DNA of 45,817 nucleotides from JBCCMQ01 sp039179985 (GCA_039179985.1 JBCDED010000024.1:1-45817), one strand, 5' to 3'; counted from the stretch's first letter, positions 32,735 through 40,983 are shown. Translations and numbers: made by a program. Notes: generated from the sequence alone by a model not told the origin.

Positions 32735-33136
32735 GCCGCTTGGAAACGCAAACCTGTAAAACGGGGGACACGACCACACTGGTCTGGCGAGAGACCTTCG
32801 GCGAGTTCATTCTGACAGTCCTGTATAGATGACTTTCTGGCGGCGCTTGGCCCCAACAAAGGGCTGGGTACCGCCCATGAACCACGATTTCACGCGGAAG
32901 CCGAACAGCCAAAACCAACCTTCGACGTTCGCAGAATTGGTTAGGTCGGGCTCGAAGCAGCCATTCACTGCTCTCGGCATGAACGACTGCTGTGCGGACA
33001 AAGCAGAAACTCAAAACCCCATGAACGGAGCCTGAGCCGAGCCTCACCAACCCGAGCACCGTTCTACGTCAGAGACGCGTTTCTGAATTGGCCTACTTAT
33101 GGTATTCTTATCGATATTTTTTTGGAGTGATTTGAT
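32735..33136. other. gene-free stretch with repeat copy A
   Basis: About 400 bases after the cupin gene hold no gene that I can support. It contains the best copy of the dispersed repeat (32939-33007), and the last 40 bases, which include an AT-rich run before the ankyrin gene (CTTATCGATATTTTTTTGG), probably form its promoter and leader. Confidence 0.6.
32939..33007 (+). repeat. dispersed 51-nt repeat, copy A
   Basis: A 51-base core from GGCTCGAAGC to TGTGCGGAC, followed by AAAGCAG. Copies at 34453-34515 and 35713-35782 have the same core length; hand-counted identities are 40/51 (with 34453) and 36/51 (with 35713). Confidence 0.6.
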
Positions 33137-33886
33137 ATGGATTTCTTCTTGAAGGCCGTTGGATTCATCCTCTCCGGGTTGATCTTAGCCAACTCCGCTA
33201 TGGCAGGTGATCTTCACAAAGCAGTCCGCAACGGCGACATAGAGCAAGTGAGAGCCCTGGTCGCTGAGGGATTGAACGTTGCCGAGCTTGACAAGGCAGT
33301 GGGCGCACCACTGCATTGGGCGGCCGCACGAGGTCATCAGGAGGTCGCCGTGTTCCTCTTGGAAAGCGGCGCTGACGTTAACCAGAAAGCGCTTCCCCCC
33401 GACAATCTGACGCCGCTTCACTTTGCGGCAACAAGTGGGCATCCAGCTCTCGCCGCGGTTCTTGTCGACGCAGGAGCCGACCTCGAAGCCGGCGCGGGCT
33501 CGACAGGGACGCCGCTCCATTTGGCTGCCCAATCGAACAACATAGAAGTCGTCGACTATCTTCTTGACGCGGGTGCGGACATCAACGCGAAAGCAAAGGA
33601 TGGACCTTACGCATCCTCTCCGCTTGATTACGCCGCCCAGGCCGGCGCAGCTGATGCAATCACTCTCCTTCTCAAGAATGGGTATCCGATAAACACCGCG
33701 AACGAGGCGACCGGCATCACCGCCCTGCATCTTGCCGTCTTCAACGCACAAGCAGATGCGGTGAGAGTGCTGATTGGGGCTGGAGCGGATCCAAGGGCAG
33801 AATCCAGCAAGCTCGAGACGCCGTTTGACCTCTCACAAGACAATACAGAGATGAAGGATCTTTTCGCAGAGCTGGGGATAAAGTGA
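33137..33886 (+). CDS. exported ankyrin repeat protein
   Basis: A 249-residue protein with a signal peptide (hydrophobic 8-20, cleavage at SAMA-GD near residue 24) and about six ankyrin repeats. The repeats are seen as DLHKAVRNGDIEQVRALV, APLHWAAARGHQEVAVFLLE, TPLHFAATSGHPALAAVLV, TPLHLAAQSNNIEVVDYLL, SPLDYAAQAGAADAITLLL and TALHLAVFNAQADAVRVLI, each followed by a GAD-type turn. It is therefore a periplasmic protein-binding scaffold. A GGAG site precedes the ATG. Partners are unknown; no catalase gene, a frequent neighbour of periplasmic ankyrin proteins, is in the window. Confidence 0.9.
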   Translation: MDFFLKAVGFILSGLILANSAMAGDLHKAVRNGDIEQVRALVAEGLNVAELDKAVGAPLHWAAARGHQEVAVFLLESGADVNQKALPPDNLTPLHFAATSGHPALAAVLVDAGADLEAGAGSTGTPLHLAAQSNNIEVVDYLLDAGADINAKAKDGPYASSPLDYAAQAGAADAITLLLKNGYPINTANEATGITALHLAVFNAQADAVRVLIGAGADPRAESSKLETPFDLSQDNTEMKDLFAELGIK

Positions 33887-33900
33887 TCCTGGCTGCGGGT

Positions 33901-33930
33901 AGTGTCTGCTTTGCGGACAAAGCGGCCTTT
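33901..33930 (+). repeat. dispersed repeat, short 3' piece (D)
   Basis: Only the 3' part, TCTGCTTTGCGGACAAAGCGG, aligned here in two words TCTGCTTTGCGGAC and AAAGCGG, matches the other copies. It lies just after the ankyrin gene stop. Confidence 0.4.
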
Positions 33931-33977
33931 CCCATTCAAAAGAAAAGTGCTGCGACCGGCCCCAAACTTCGGTTTGT

Positions 33978-34334
33978 TCACTTCTGTTCAATGAGTCTGA
34001 TCCAGCCAAAATAATGACCGATGCTGACGTAGGCAACCAAGAGAAGCCCCGCAACAATGCAGTGGAAAGTAGGTTTATTCAGAGGAATTGTGTCTGGGCG
34101 CCATTTTGATCGCCAAGGCAAAAATATCCAACTCGTAGGAGCGTCAGAATAGACGTAGTACAGCGCACGACCCCACAAAAGAACCCGAAAAAGCAAGTGT
34201 GCGATGACAGCCGCAAGCAAAATTCCAGCGAATATGTTTGTGGGCTCGACCTCCCAACTCCCATTCGGTGTTGTAAAAACGAGCTTCACGGAATTCGACT
34301 TTTCTCCTAGTTGTATGAGATAGATCATAGCCAA
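33978..34334 (-). CDS. small membrane protein, unknown function
   Basis: A 118-residue protein with two hydrophobic helices (about 34-56 and 93-111) and a basic, aromatic loop between them (WIFLPWRSKWRP). The N-terminal 30 residues look soluble. It starts at ATG 34334, or at a second ATG two codons later. No domain is recognised. It converges with the ankyrin gene and stands alone; the lower GC suggests acquired DNA. Real coding is likely but not certain. Confidence 0.55.
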   Translation of the reverse strand: MAMIYLIQLGEKSNSVKLVFTTPNGSWEVEPTNIFAGILLAAVIAHLLFRVLLWGRALYYVYSDAPTSWIFLPWRSKWRPDTIPLNKPTFHCIVAGLLLVAYVSIGHYFGWIRLIEQK

Positions 34335-34452
34335 ATTTTAGTTCCGAATCCTAGCCGAATTTGATCCCGCTTTCTGACTCTAAGCGGCTCATTTCGGTAG
34401 AGTTCGAAGGTCTTGTTCGTTATGGCCTGCAAATTTCAGTCTTTTCGCAGTT

Positions 34453-34515
34453 GGTAGGTCTGGGCTCGAAGGAGTCGTTCGCTGCGCTTAGCTCGAATGA
34501 CCGCTGTGCGGACAA
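34453..34515 (+). repeat. dispersed 51-nt repeat, copy B
   Basis: Core from GGCTCGAAGG to TGTGCGGAC, again 51 bases, preceded by GGTAGGTCT as copy A is preceded by GGTTAGGTC. It lies in the 245-base gap between the small membrane protein and the HxlR gene. Confidence 0.6.
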
Positions 34516-34579
34516 ACCTGACCTAGAAGAGACAGCATAGATAGTTGCGTCGAGCGTTGGATTTTCTGGGTGTCACCGA

Positions 34580-35320
34580 TCACGCCGAAAACTTGGGTCT
34601 TGCGGCGCTGCTCCGCTCTTCATCGAGCATTTGAATACCGTCACACTCGGCATACCCGCTGATAGAAAGCCATTGCTGCATGGTCCGCGCCAGCATCGCG
34701 TCGCCGCTCAGGAACATCCGCTCGGCCTCCACCTCGCGCGCCACCGTGCTGCGCCCGAGAAGGACGGATGTCAGCGAGATTTTCGACGTCTCGACATATA
34801 GATCGATATTAAAACCGGGGATATCGGTGCACATCTCGACCGGATTTCCGGGCCGGACAAGCGCCCAATAGGTGTCATAGTCGAGACCGGGATCAGAGAA
34901 CCGGAACTGAACGACGATCTGCCGCTGCGGCAACCGGTCGGTTAGAATATAGCTCCGCATCTTCCACATAAAGGTCGAGACGTTCATCTCGCCCAGGGCT
35001 TGCTGTGCTGAGATGTTCTTTTGCGCCCATTCCGCCAGTGCATTCAACGCGGGCTCAAGATCAATCGCGGCCTGCGTGCGTATGTAATCCACGGTACCCG
35101 TCGCCGGGTCTTCGATCCGTTCGATCAACCCATGCGCCTCGAGCTCTTTAAGACGACGCGACAGAAGCGCGGGCGAGATATTGCCAACACCACGTCGGAT
35201 GTCGTTAAAGCGCGAATTTCCAGCCCACATTTCCGACAGGATGGGCATCGTCCAGCGCGGCTCAAGCACGTCGCAGGCATGGGTGATCGGGCAAACCATT
35301 CCGTAAGGCACATTGGACAT
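34580..35320 (-). CDS. HxlR family regulator with SCP2-like C-terminal domain
   Basis: A 246-residue protein. The N-terminal part (about 8-100) is an HxlR winged helix: CPITHACDVLEPRWTMPILS, then NISPALLSRRLKELEAHGLI as the recognition helix region. The C-terminal half (about 130-240) resembles an SCP2-like sterol-carrier fold (IDLYVETSKISLTSVLLGRS), so a hydrophobic ligand may be sensed. HxlR proteins usually respond to reactive aldehydes, quinones or redox stress. It is on the same strand as the downstream end of the catabolic cluster but separated from it by about 550 bases. Confidence 0.87.
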   Translation of the reverse strand: MSNVPYGMVCPITHACDVLEPRWTMPILSEMWAGNSRFNDIRRGVGNISPALLSRRLKELEAHGLIERIEDPATGTVDYIRTQAAIDLEPALNALAEWAQKNISAQQALGEMNVSTFMWKMRSYILTDRLPQRQIVVQFRFSDPGLDYDTYWALVRPGNPVEMCTDIPGFNIDLYVETSKISLTSVLLGRSTVAREVEAERMFLSGDAMLARTMQQWLSISGYAECDGIQMLDEERSSAARPKFSA

Positions 35321-35497
35321 ATCGAAATCTCCGTCTCAAATGACTTGGGCAGGACCCTAGCGCAGCCCACGCGGTGCCGCCTAGTTCACAATCTGTAGCG
35401 GGCGCAGTTCAGATCGTGCACTGCCTGCCGCGCGCCTTTTTTCGGCATCGTCCTTTTAGACCGCCAACACCTGAATTTATATCGAAAGGACAGATCA

Positions 35498-35701
35498 ATG
35501 GCATTCTTCGACACCTCAAACGGCCAGCCATTTTCGTTGAACGCAACGGCACAAAGCCTACGTCTGGTCCTGCTAAACGCGATCGCCCGCCTGCCCCGCA
35601 AAATGGGCGCATCACGCTCCGCGCCCAAACGCTACCCAACGTCCCGCGACGTGGCCGACCAGTTGGCCGTGCGCGCCGGAACCCGCCCCGGACAGTGGTA
35701 G
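35498..35701 (+). CDS. small unknown basic protein
   Basis: A 67-residue open frame with a GAAAGGA ribosome binding site at a good distance from its ATG. The product is basic (several Arg, Lys) with a hydrophobic-amphipathic helix (SLRLVLLNAIARLP). It is divergent from the HxlR gene. No domain is recognised, and it could be a chance frame or a remnant; only the ribosome binding site supports it. Confidence 0.4.
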   Translation: MAFFDTSNGQPFSLNATAQSLRLVLLNAIARLPRKMGASRSAPKRYPTSRDVADQLAVRAGTRPGQW

Positions 35702-35712
35702 GCGCGGCATCG

Positions 35713-35782
35713 GTCAATGTGGGCTCCGAGCCATCGTTCGTTGCACCTAGCATGAACGTCTGCTCAGCGGACAGAGCTGCCG
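35713..35782 (+). repeat. dispersed 51-nt repeat, copy C
   Basis: Core from GGCTCCGAGC to TCAGCGGAC, 51 bases, with the conserved AGCATGAACG word in the middle. It lies just after the small gene at 35498-35701 and before the OsmC gene stop. Confidence 0.55.
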
Positions 35783-35865
35783 TTTCACTGCGGAACACGG
35801 CGTCTTTAACGTGGTCGGGCTCAATCCAAAAAAACTTAGTGGGGAGTTGTCTCGCAGCTAAGGAC

Positions 35866-37047
35866 CTAGAGCCTTCTAATCTTCAACTTGGTCTTTAGGT
35901 CTGTTCGGCAAAATGCATGCAAGAAACAGGTCTGCTCTGAGATATCCAGCATCTCTTGCGCGGTCTCGTCGCTTTCGCCTGTCTCAAGGTAGACATGCGT
36001 TTCAATCGGGTCTGCTTCGCCCGCCTTGCCAGTTCCACCTGAAGCCCCCCCAAGGCTGAAGTGGGTGTCCTGAACAATGCGATAATCCGGCAGGTCGAGT
36101 TTGAGCATCGAAACGAAGCGCCCGAACTGTGTCATAAAGCAGAACCCTATGCCCGCAGAGATGAACGTATTTGCATCGGGTGCGCGACCATCCTCAGAAC
36201 TGAGGAAACGGAAAGACGTACCATAGGGCGAATACTGCATCTGCTGAATTTCTTTGATACCGTCCTCGCGCATGATGGCGACTGCACCGATATTCAGTCG
36301 TCTGTCTTGCTCATGAGCAAGACTTGAGCCGCCTGCGGTGGTCCCCAAGACGACGTCCTTTTTCGGCGTAGGTCCGATCGGTTCCATCAGCTTCAATGCG
36401 TTCGCTGCTGGTACGGATCTAGCGAAGTGATCGCCGGGATCGGGAAATAGGGGCCCTTCGATTTCAGCAACCTTGGCCGTTGGCAACTCGGTTCCGTTTT
36501 TGCCCAGCTTGAAGAGACTCTCCAACTGGCCCCGCATCAGACCATTCAGCGGAGACGCATAGGTGGCGTTAATCAAAAACTCGTTCAACGCGGCGTCATC
36601 CAGATCGCAATCAATCTCTACTTGTAGATCGATGTTTTCCGCCCCGCCAACCATGGTCCGCCTCGGCATCGAACCTTTCATGGTATAGTAATTGTCCTGA
36701 ATAAGCTTGAGTTTGCGGATCTCAACGCCTTGTACCTTGGCCAAAGCAAGGATTTCATTCATAAAGCTTGCCGCCATACCGGTGCTTAGAAACGCCAGCG
36801 GGCATGGAGCCGCGTCGTGACCGTTCAGGTACGGCCCTTCGTCCGAGACAAGTCGCCATGTATCGCCTGTTTTGGCAGACCGAATAAGCGCCTCTTTCTG
36901 AAAACCGGACAATGACCGAACCCAGGTGCGAAGCGCATCGCCTTTGCGGTTCTCGGGGGCATCAATGCCAACCTCATCCGCGTTGCCAAGCTTAAAGAAT
37001 GGCGCAAGGCCTGATGTTCCAATGATATCTTCGCCCAGTTTTGCCAT
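35866..37047 (-). CDS. two-domain OsmC family protein
   Basis: A 393-residue protein that appears to hold two OsmC-like folds in tandem. The first has a redox-type cysteine at C82 in APCPLAFLSTGMAAS and spans about 60-200. The second spans about 235-385 with GFCFMTQFGRF and EQTCFLHAF (C374). Single OsmC/Ohr proteins are about 140 residues, so a fused pair is unusual. OsmC proteins reduce organic hydroperoxides with cysteine thiols. It lies at the 3' end of the catabolic cluster, 83 bases after the chimeric remnant, and may protect against or act on oxidised intermediates. The domain call is by eye. Confidence 0.78.
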   Translation of the reverse strand: MAKLGEDIIGTSGLAPFFKLGNADEVGIDAPENRKGDALRTWVRSLSGFQKEALIRSAKTGDTWRLVSDEGPYLNGHDAAPCPLAFLSTGMAASFMNEILALAKVQGVEIRKLKLIQDNYYTMKGSMPRRTMVGGAENIDLQVEIDCDLDDAALNEFLINATYASPLNGLMRGQLESLFKLGKNGTELPTAKVAEIEGPLFPDPGDHFARSVPAANALKLMEPIGPTPKKDVVLGTTAGGSSLAHEQDRRLNIGAVAIMREDGIKEIQQMQYSPYGTSFRFLSSEDGRAPDANTFISAGIGFCFMTQFGRFVSMLKLDLPDYRIVQDTHFSLGGASGGTGKAGEADPIETHVYLETGESDETAQEMLDISEQTCFLHAFCRTDLKTKLKIRRL

Positions 37048-37129
37048 GGCACAGTCTCCGATGCGCTGCGTTCACTAAAGTGTCTCGGGGATGGGGCGCG
37101 GTGCCGACCTAATCGGCACCACGTTTGTC

Positions 37130-37432
37130 TCATTCAAGGATGCCGACTTCGCGGTAGTATCGCGCCGCACCGGGATGGATCGTCGTCCGGACGGGATTAG
37201 ATGTAGAGAAAGCCACATCAAGCGCCGCAGTCCACGGCGCATCGGACGTGATTTGTCCGAAGTTCTCCCAAAATGTCTTGGTCACCTGATAGACAAGGTC
37301 TTCGTCCAGATCGGCGCGCACGCACATGCAGTCGATGTTCGGTGTATGAAGGGTCTTGTGGCCGGCACAGGACGGGTAGTCCCAACGCAATTGGCCGCAC
37401 ATAGTGAACAGGATATTGCGCTTGCCGGACAT
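37130..37432 (-). pseudogene. chimeric remnant: sulfatase N terminus joined to TAXI-type TRAP binding protein C terminus
   Basis: A 100-residue open frame in two unrelated parts. Residues 1-34 (KRNILFTMCGQLRWDYPSC, then AGHKTLHTPNID) match the start of type I sulfatases and phosphodiesterases, although the metal-binding Asp of CDQLR is Gly here. Residues about 35-100 (VRADLDEDLVYQVTKTFWEN, then TIHPGAARYYREVGI) match the end of TAXI-family TRAP substrate-binding proteins. I infer that a deletion fused two former genes. It starts three bases after the cupin stop, so it keeps the operon position of a lost sulfatase gene. Neither part can be functional on its own. Confidence 0.75.
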
Positions 37433-37435
37433 CGT

Positions 37436-37909
37436 CTAGCTGCCACCGCGATCTGGCACCGGGCCAAGCTCGACAATGTCGTATTTGTCATTAAGTGAGA
37501 CCATTTTCCCGGGATCTTCGAAATCGGCCTCGCTCATCTGGCTTAACTCAGCGAGATACCCGTCAAACCCGGACGGTTGATAGATCATCAGCATGCGACC
37601 TGCTTCGCTTCCGTCTGCCAAAGTGCACGCGTGCGGCACTCCCGGCGGGACATGGAGGCATGCGCCGGGTTCGGCCGTCATCCACTCTCCATCGACATAA
37701 AAGTCGACATTGCCTTCAAGGACATAAAACGTCTCGGCGTGGTAGCGATGCATATGAAGGCCCAAAGCAAAATTGGCCTTCAGATTGTCCTCCATCAGCG
37801 TGTACTGACCGCCTGTGTCAGCGGCCGAGACTTTGACGAAGGTATGGTCCGCCTCCCAGTCATAGTCTTTTCCACCGCGTGGTGGAAGGAATGAGAAACG
37901 CTTTCTCAT
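37436..37909 (-). CDS. cupin domain protein of the catabolic cluster
   Basis: A 157-residue single cupin domain. The first metal motif is LHMHRYHAETFYVLEGNVDF and the second is VPPGVPHACTL, with all His and Glu ligands present. Cupins with this pattern act as dioxygenases, isomerases or small sensors; the position after an SDR gene (12 bases away) suggests a step of the same pathway. It is followed by the chimeric remnant. It is not closely similar to the cupin at 32261. Confidence 0.87.
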   Translation of the reverse strand: MRKRFSFLPPRGGKDYDWEADHTFVKVSAADTGGQYTLMEDNLKANFALGLHMHRYHAETFYVLEGNVDFYVDGEWMTAEPGACLHVPPGVPHACTLADGSEAGRMLMIYQPSGFDGYLAELSQMSEADFEDPGKMVSLNDKYDIVELGPVPDRGGS

Positions 37910-37921
37910 GTGGCGACCTCT

Positions 37922-38674
37922 TCAGACATTCACTTTGCCGCCGTCGACATTCAACGTCTGTCCGGTGACGAAGTTGCTGTCCGAAGATGCGAGGTAGAGG
38001 AGCGTGCCCAACAGATCTTCGGGCAGCATCTCGCGCTTGATTGAGCGGGTGGCGATCGTGGGGGCACGTGCCATGTCAAACCCCGAATTCGCCGCTAGAC
38101 CTTCGCTCTCGGTCAGGCCTGGCGCGATAGCGTTGACCTGAATGTTCTTCTCACCAAGCTCGCGGCCGTGGCACCGGGTCAGGGCCATCACCGCACCCTT
38201 CGATGCCGTGTAATGTGACAGACCCGGAGGCCCGTAATAGAAGGTTCCTGACGCAATATTAATGACCTTACCGCCGCCGCCTTGGATCATGGTGGGTACG
38301 ATGGCGCGCATGACCTGGTGGACGCTGCGGGCGTTCACGCGCATTATCAGGTCGAATTCGTCATCATCGATCTCGAAAAATGGTTTTGGCTGCAAGGTCG
38401 CGAAGATCGACGCGTTGTTAACCATGATATCCAGCCCGCCCATGGCTTTGGCAGCCTCGACCATAGAGGCGAGATCATCGTTGTTGGTAACGTCGACCTT
38501 CATGCCTTGGGCGGTGCCGCCAGCCTCAGTGATACTTGCGACCGCCTTGAACGTATCTTGAATATCGGTGACCAGTACTTGTGCGCCCTCGTCGGCCATC
38601 GCCTTGGCCATGATGGCGCCAATGCCCTGGGCTGCTCCGGTAATGACCGCTGTCTTTCCGCTCAAACGACCCAT
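37922..38674 (-). CDS. short-chain dehydrogenase/reductase
   Basis: A 250-residue classical SDR. The cofactor loop is GAAQGIG at 13-19, with D37 after the second strand favouring NAD, the NNAS motif is at 86-89, and the catalytic S142, Y155 and K159 are present (YTASK). The C-terminal VTGQTLNVDGGKVNV is typical. It oxidises an alcohol or reduces a ketone. In the cluster it lies between the GST and the cupin genes, 48 bases after the GST stop. A role like that of the C-alpha dehydrogenase LigD is conceivable but is inference from context. Confidence 0.92.
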   Translation of the reverse strand: MGRLSGKTAVITGAAQGIGAIMAKAMADEGAQVLVTDIQDTFKAVASITEAGGTAQGMKVDVTNNDDLASMVEAAKAMGGLDIMVNNASIFATLQPKPFFEIDDDEFDLIMRVNARSVHQVMRAIVPTMIQGGGGKVINIASGTFYYGPPGLSHYTASKGAVMALTRCHGRELGEKNIQVNAIAPGLTESEGLAANSGFDMARAPTIATRSIKREMLPEDLLGTLLYLASSDSNFVTGQTLNVDGGKVNV

Positions 38675-38722
38675 TGTTCTCTCCTATCTTCAAGTGTCGG
38701 GCGCATCAGGCCCAACGAGTTC

Positions 38723-39544
38723 TCAGATCTCAATTTCCAGGATCTTTGCGACCTCGGGCCAGCTTTTGGCGCCGTTCTCACGCAGATCCCGCGTCAGGTC
38801 CTCCGGGACCCAATCAATCAGACATTTCTTGAAGTTTGGCCGTGCCTCAACGCGGGCGAACCAGTTTTCGACGTTAGGTAGGCGTCCGTTCTCCCACAAG
38901 CCGCGCATTGACATCATGGCTAACCGATTGACGTACGGCGTCATTGCGATGTCGGCGATCGAGAATTTGTTGCCGACCAACCAGTCGCTTCCGTCAGACA
39001 GCGCGCCTTCCATCTTGTGCAGGTAGGTATCGTAGAGCTTGACTTTCTCGGTCGCACCGGGCGCATCAAAGCCATACCGGGTAAAGGCGTCTTTCTGGCT
39101 TTTCCAATCTGATGTTACAGAAATCTTGGGCGTCGAGGCGAGGAATTCTTTGACGCCCTCTTCACCCAAATTCCTAAGGACGGTGTGTCGGTGAGAGCAG
39201 ACAAACGTCACAGCCCCGCAAGCGGGGTGCAGGTCTTCGTCAACGGCCTTGGTCCAGTATCGAACCTGCGCACGCTCCCACGGGTCGGCTGGGTGAACGC
39301 TTGTGTCCGGTTCGATCTGATCGAGGTATTCTATGATCACTGTGCTGTCTGGGATTACGGTGTCAACATGAACTAGCGTCGGCACGACTCCCTTGGGGTT
39401 CAGCTTGAGGTAGTCAGGGTCGAACTGCTCGCCGCGTAGAATATCAACGTAAACGCCATCCCAAGCGAGACCCTTTTCCTCCATCGCAAAGCGGACTTTG
39501 GCCGCACACACCGACGAGCCGTGATGATAGAGCGTGAAGGTCAT
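38723..39544 (-). CDS. glutathione transferase, LigF-like
   Basis: A 273-residue GST, longer than the usual 200-215. The N-terminal thioredoxin-like part has KGVVPTLVHVDTVIPDSTVI, then IEYLDQIEP. After it comes RAQVRYWTKAVDE, which strongly resembles, from memory, the same segment of the lignin beta-etherase LigF (RAEMRVWTKWVDE). The C-terminal ARVEARPNFKK and VPEDL also fit. LigF cleaves beta-aryl ethers with glutathione. The start at 39544 overlaps the aldehyde dehydrogenase stop (ATGA); the longer frame upstream lies inside that gene and is rejected. The substrate is unproven. Confidence 0.88.
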   Translation of the reverse strand: MTFTLYHHGSSVCAAKVRFAMEEKGLAWDGVYVDILRGEQFDPDYLKLNPKGVVPTLVHVDTVIPDSTVIIEYLDQIEPDTSVHPADPWERAQVRYWTKAVDEDLHPACGAVTFVCSHRHTVLRNLGEEGVKEFLASTPKISVTSDWKSQKDAFTRYGFDAPGATEKVKLYDTYLHKMEGALSDGSDWLVGNKFSIADIAMTPYVNRLAMMSMRGLWENGRLPNVENWFARVEARPNFKKCLIDWVPEDLTRDLRENGAKSWPEVAKILEIEI

Positions 39545-40983
39545 AGCTGCACTGTCACCCATTTCAGTTCGGTCATCGCTTCCATATCGGCATCTGTGCC
39601 CTCTCGACCGACGCCACTTTCGCCGTTGCCGCCAAAGGGCACGTGAGCCTCGTCGTGGATGGTTGGGCCGTTGATATGGCACATGCCCGCTCCAATGTTC
39701 CGGGCAAAGTGAAAGGCTTTGTCGATGTCTTTGGTGAAGATCGCGGATGACAAACCAAATTCAGTGTCGTTGGCCTTTTCAAGCCCTTCCTCGTAGCTGT
39801 CGATAGGATAGATCGACGTTACTGGGCCAAAGGTTTCGGACCGGCACACAACCATGTTTTCGGTCACCCCGGTCAGCAGCGTCGGTTGACATCTGTTGCC
39901 ATCCCAACCTCCGCCAACTTCGACAGTCGCTCCCTGCGCAACAGCATCTTCGATATGTTGTTTTACGCGCGCACGCTGACGATCTGAGATGATCGGCGCG
40001 ATGGCGGCATTCGGATCCCGCAGATCCCCCATGAGACCCGGGTTTGACGCAATCTTGGAAAACCGCTTCACAAACTCATCGTAGAGCGGGCGCTCAACAT
40101 AGAAGCGACTCGAACCAATACAGGCCTGCCCACCCATCATGAAAATTGAACGCGCAGCCAGTGGCATAAGTGTGTCCAAATCGGCATCGGCCATTACTAC
40201 CGTCGGGCTTTTTCCGCCAAGTTCCAGAGTGCTGGGTGTCTTGTTCCTGGCGCAGATTTCGTTGATGTGCTGACCGATGACCGTCGAACCGGTGAAGGTT
40301 ACGAAATCGACGTCTTCGTGGCTCGTCAGATCATCTCCGATCTCTGCTCCCATACCCGTGACCACGTTGTAGGTCCCGGCCGGGAAACCGGCCTCTGCTA
40401 TGATCTCGGCGAATATCAGCGATAGGTGCGGGGCCATCTCTGACGGCAAGTGAACTACGGTATTCCCAACCGCCAAGGCATTGGCCACAAGCCGGGTTGT
40501 CTTAATCAAGGGCACATTGAAAGGTGTTATGACAGCAACGACACCCAGGGGTTCGCGGATCGACATCGAGAATGTTCCCGGGCGGTCTGACGGGATGGTT
40601 TCGCCACGAACATTCCGACACAGACCGGCAGCCGCACGGATCATCGTCAGGCCCTTGTTGAACTCGAACATCGCTTTTTGCAGTGGTGAGCCGATCTCAT
40701 CGATCAGGCAGTCGACAAGTTGCGCCTGCCGTTCTTCCATCAACTCTGCGACGCGAAGTAACCAGCGTTCGCGCTGGGTCGGCGTTGTCTCTCGGTATTC
40801 TGGAAAGGCCGCTTTGGCCGCAGCAACGCCTTTCAGCATGTCTGCTCGCGTTCCGTGGGCAACTTGAGCGTAAAGAGAGTCGTCCAACGGGTTCAGGTCC
40901 TTGAACGTGGCTCCGCCCTCAGCATCCCGCCAGGTTCCACCGATGAAATGCTGAAGCGATTTGATGTCAATCCTTGCGTCCAT
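39541..40983 (-). CDS. aldehyde dehydrogenase, aromatic-aldehyde type
   Basis: A 480-residue NAD(P)-dependent enzyme that oxidises an aldehyde to an acid. The catalytic glutamate E254 (LELGGKSP) and cysteine C288 (GGQACIGSSR) are present. The C-terminal HINGPTIHDEAHVPFGG is the signature shared, from memory, by vanillin, benzaldehyde and salicylaldehyde dehydrogenases. One oddity: at the usual lysine of the VVLKPSE cofactor segment this protein reads VVHLPSE (L179). It is coupled to the GST gene and lies 16 bases after dctM. Confidence 0.92.
   Translation of the reverse strand: MDARIDIKSLQHFIGGTWRDAEGGATFKDLNPLDDSLYAQVAHGTRADMLKGVAAAKAAFPEYRETTPTQRERWLLRVAELMEERQAQLVDCLIDEIGSPLQKAMFEFNKGLTMIRAAAGLCRNVRGETIPSDRPGTFSMSIREPLGVVAVITPFNVPLIKTTRLVANALAVGNTVVHLPSEMAPHLSLIFAEIIAEAGFPAGTYNVVTGMGAEIGDDLTSHEDVDFVTFTGSTVIGQHINEICARNKTPSTLELGGKSPTVVMADADLDTLMPLAARSIFMMGGQACIGSSRFYVERPLYDEFVKRFSKIASNPGLMGDLRDPNAAIAPIISDRQRARVKQHIEDAVAQGATVEVGGGWDGNRCQPTLLTGVTENMVVCRSETFGPVTSIYPIDSYEEGLEKANDTEFGLSSAIFTKDIDKAFHFARNIGAGMCHINGPTIHDEAHVPFGGNGESGVGREGTDADMEAMTELKWVTVQL

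Noticed and set aside
32807..33059. Short open frames on both strands around repeat copy A
   Set aside because: The frames overlap the dispersed repeat on both strands and have no ribosome binding site; the similar peptides they share with other copies follow from the shared nucleotide repeat.
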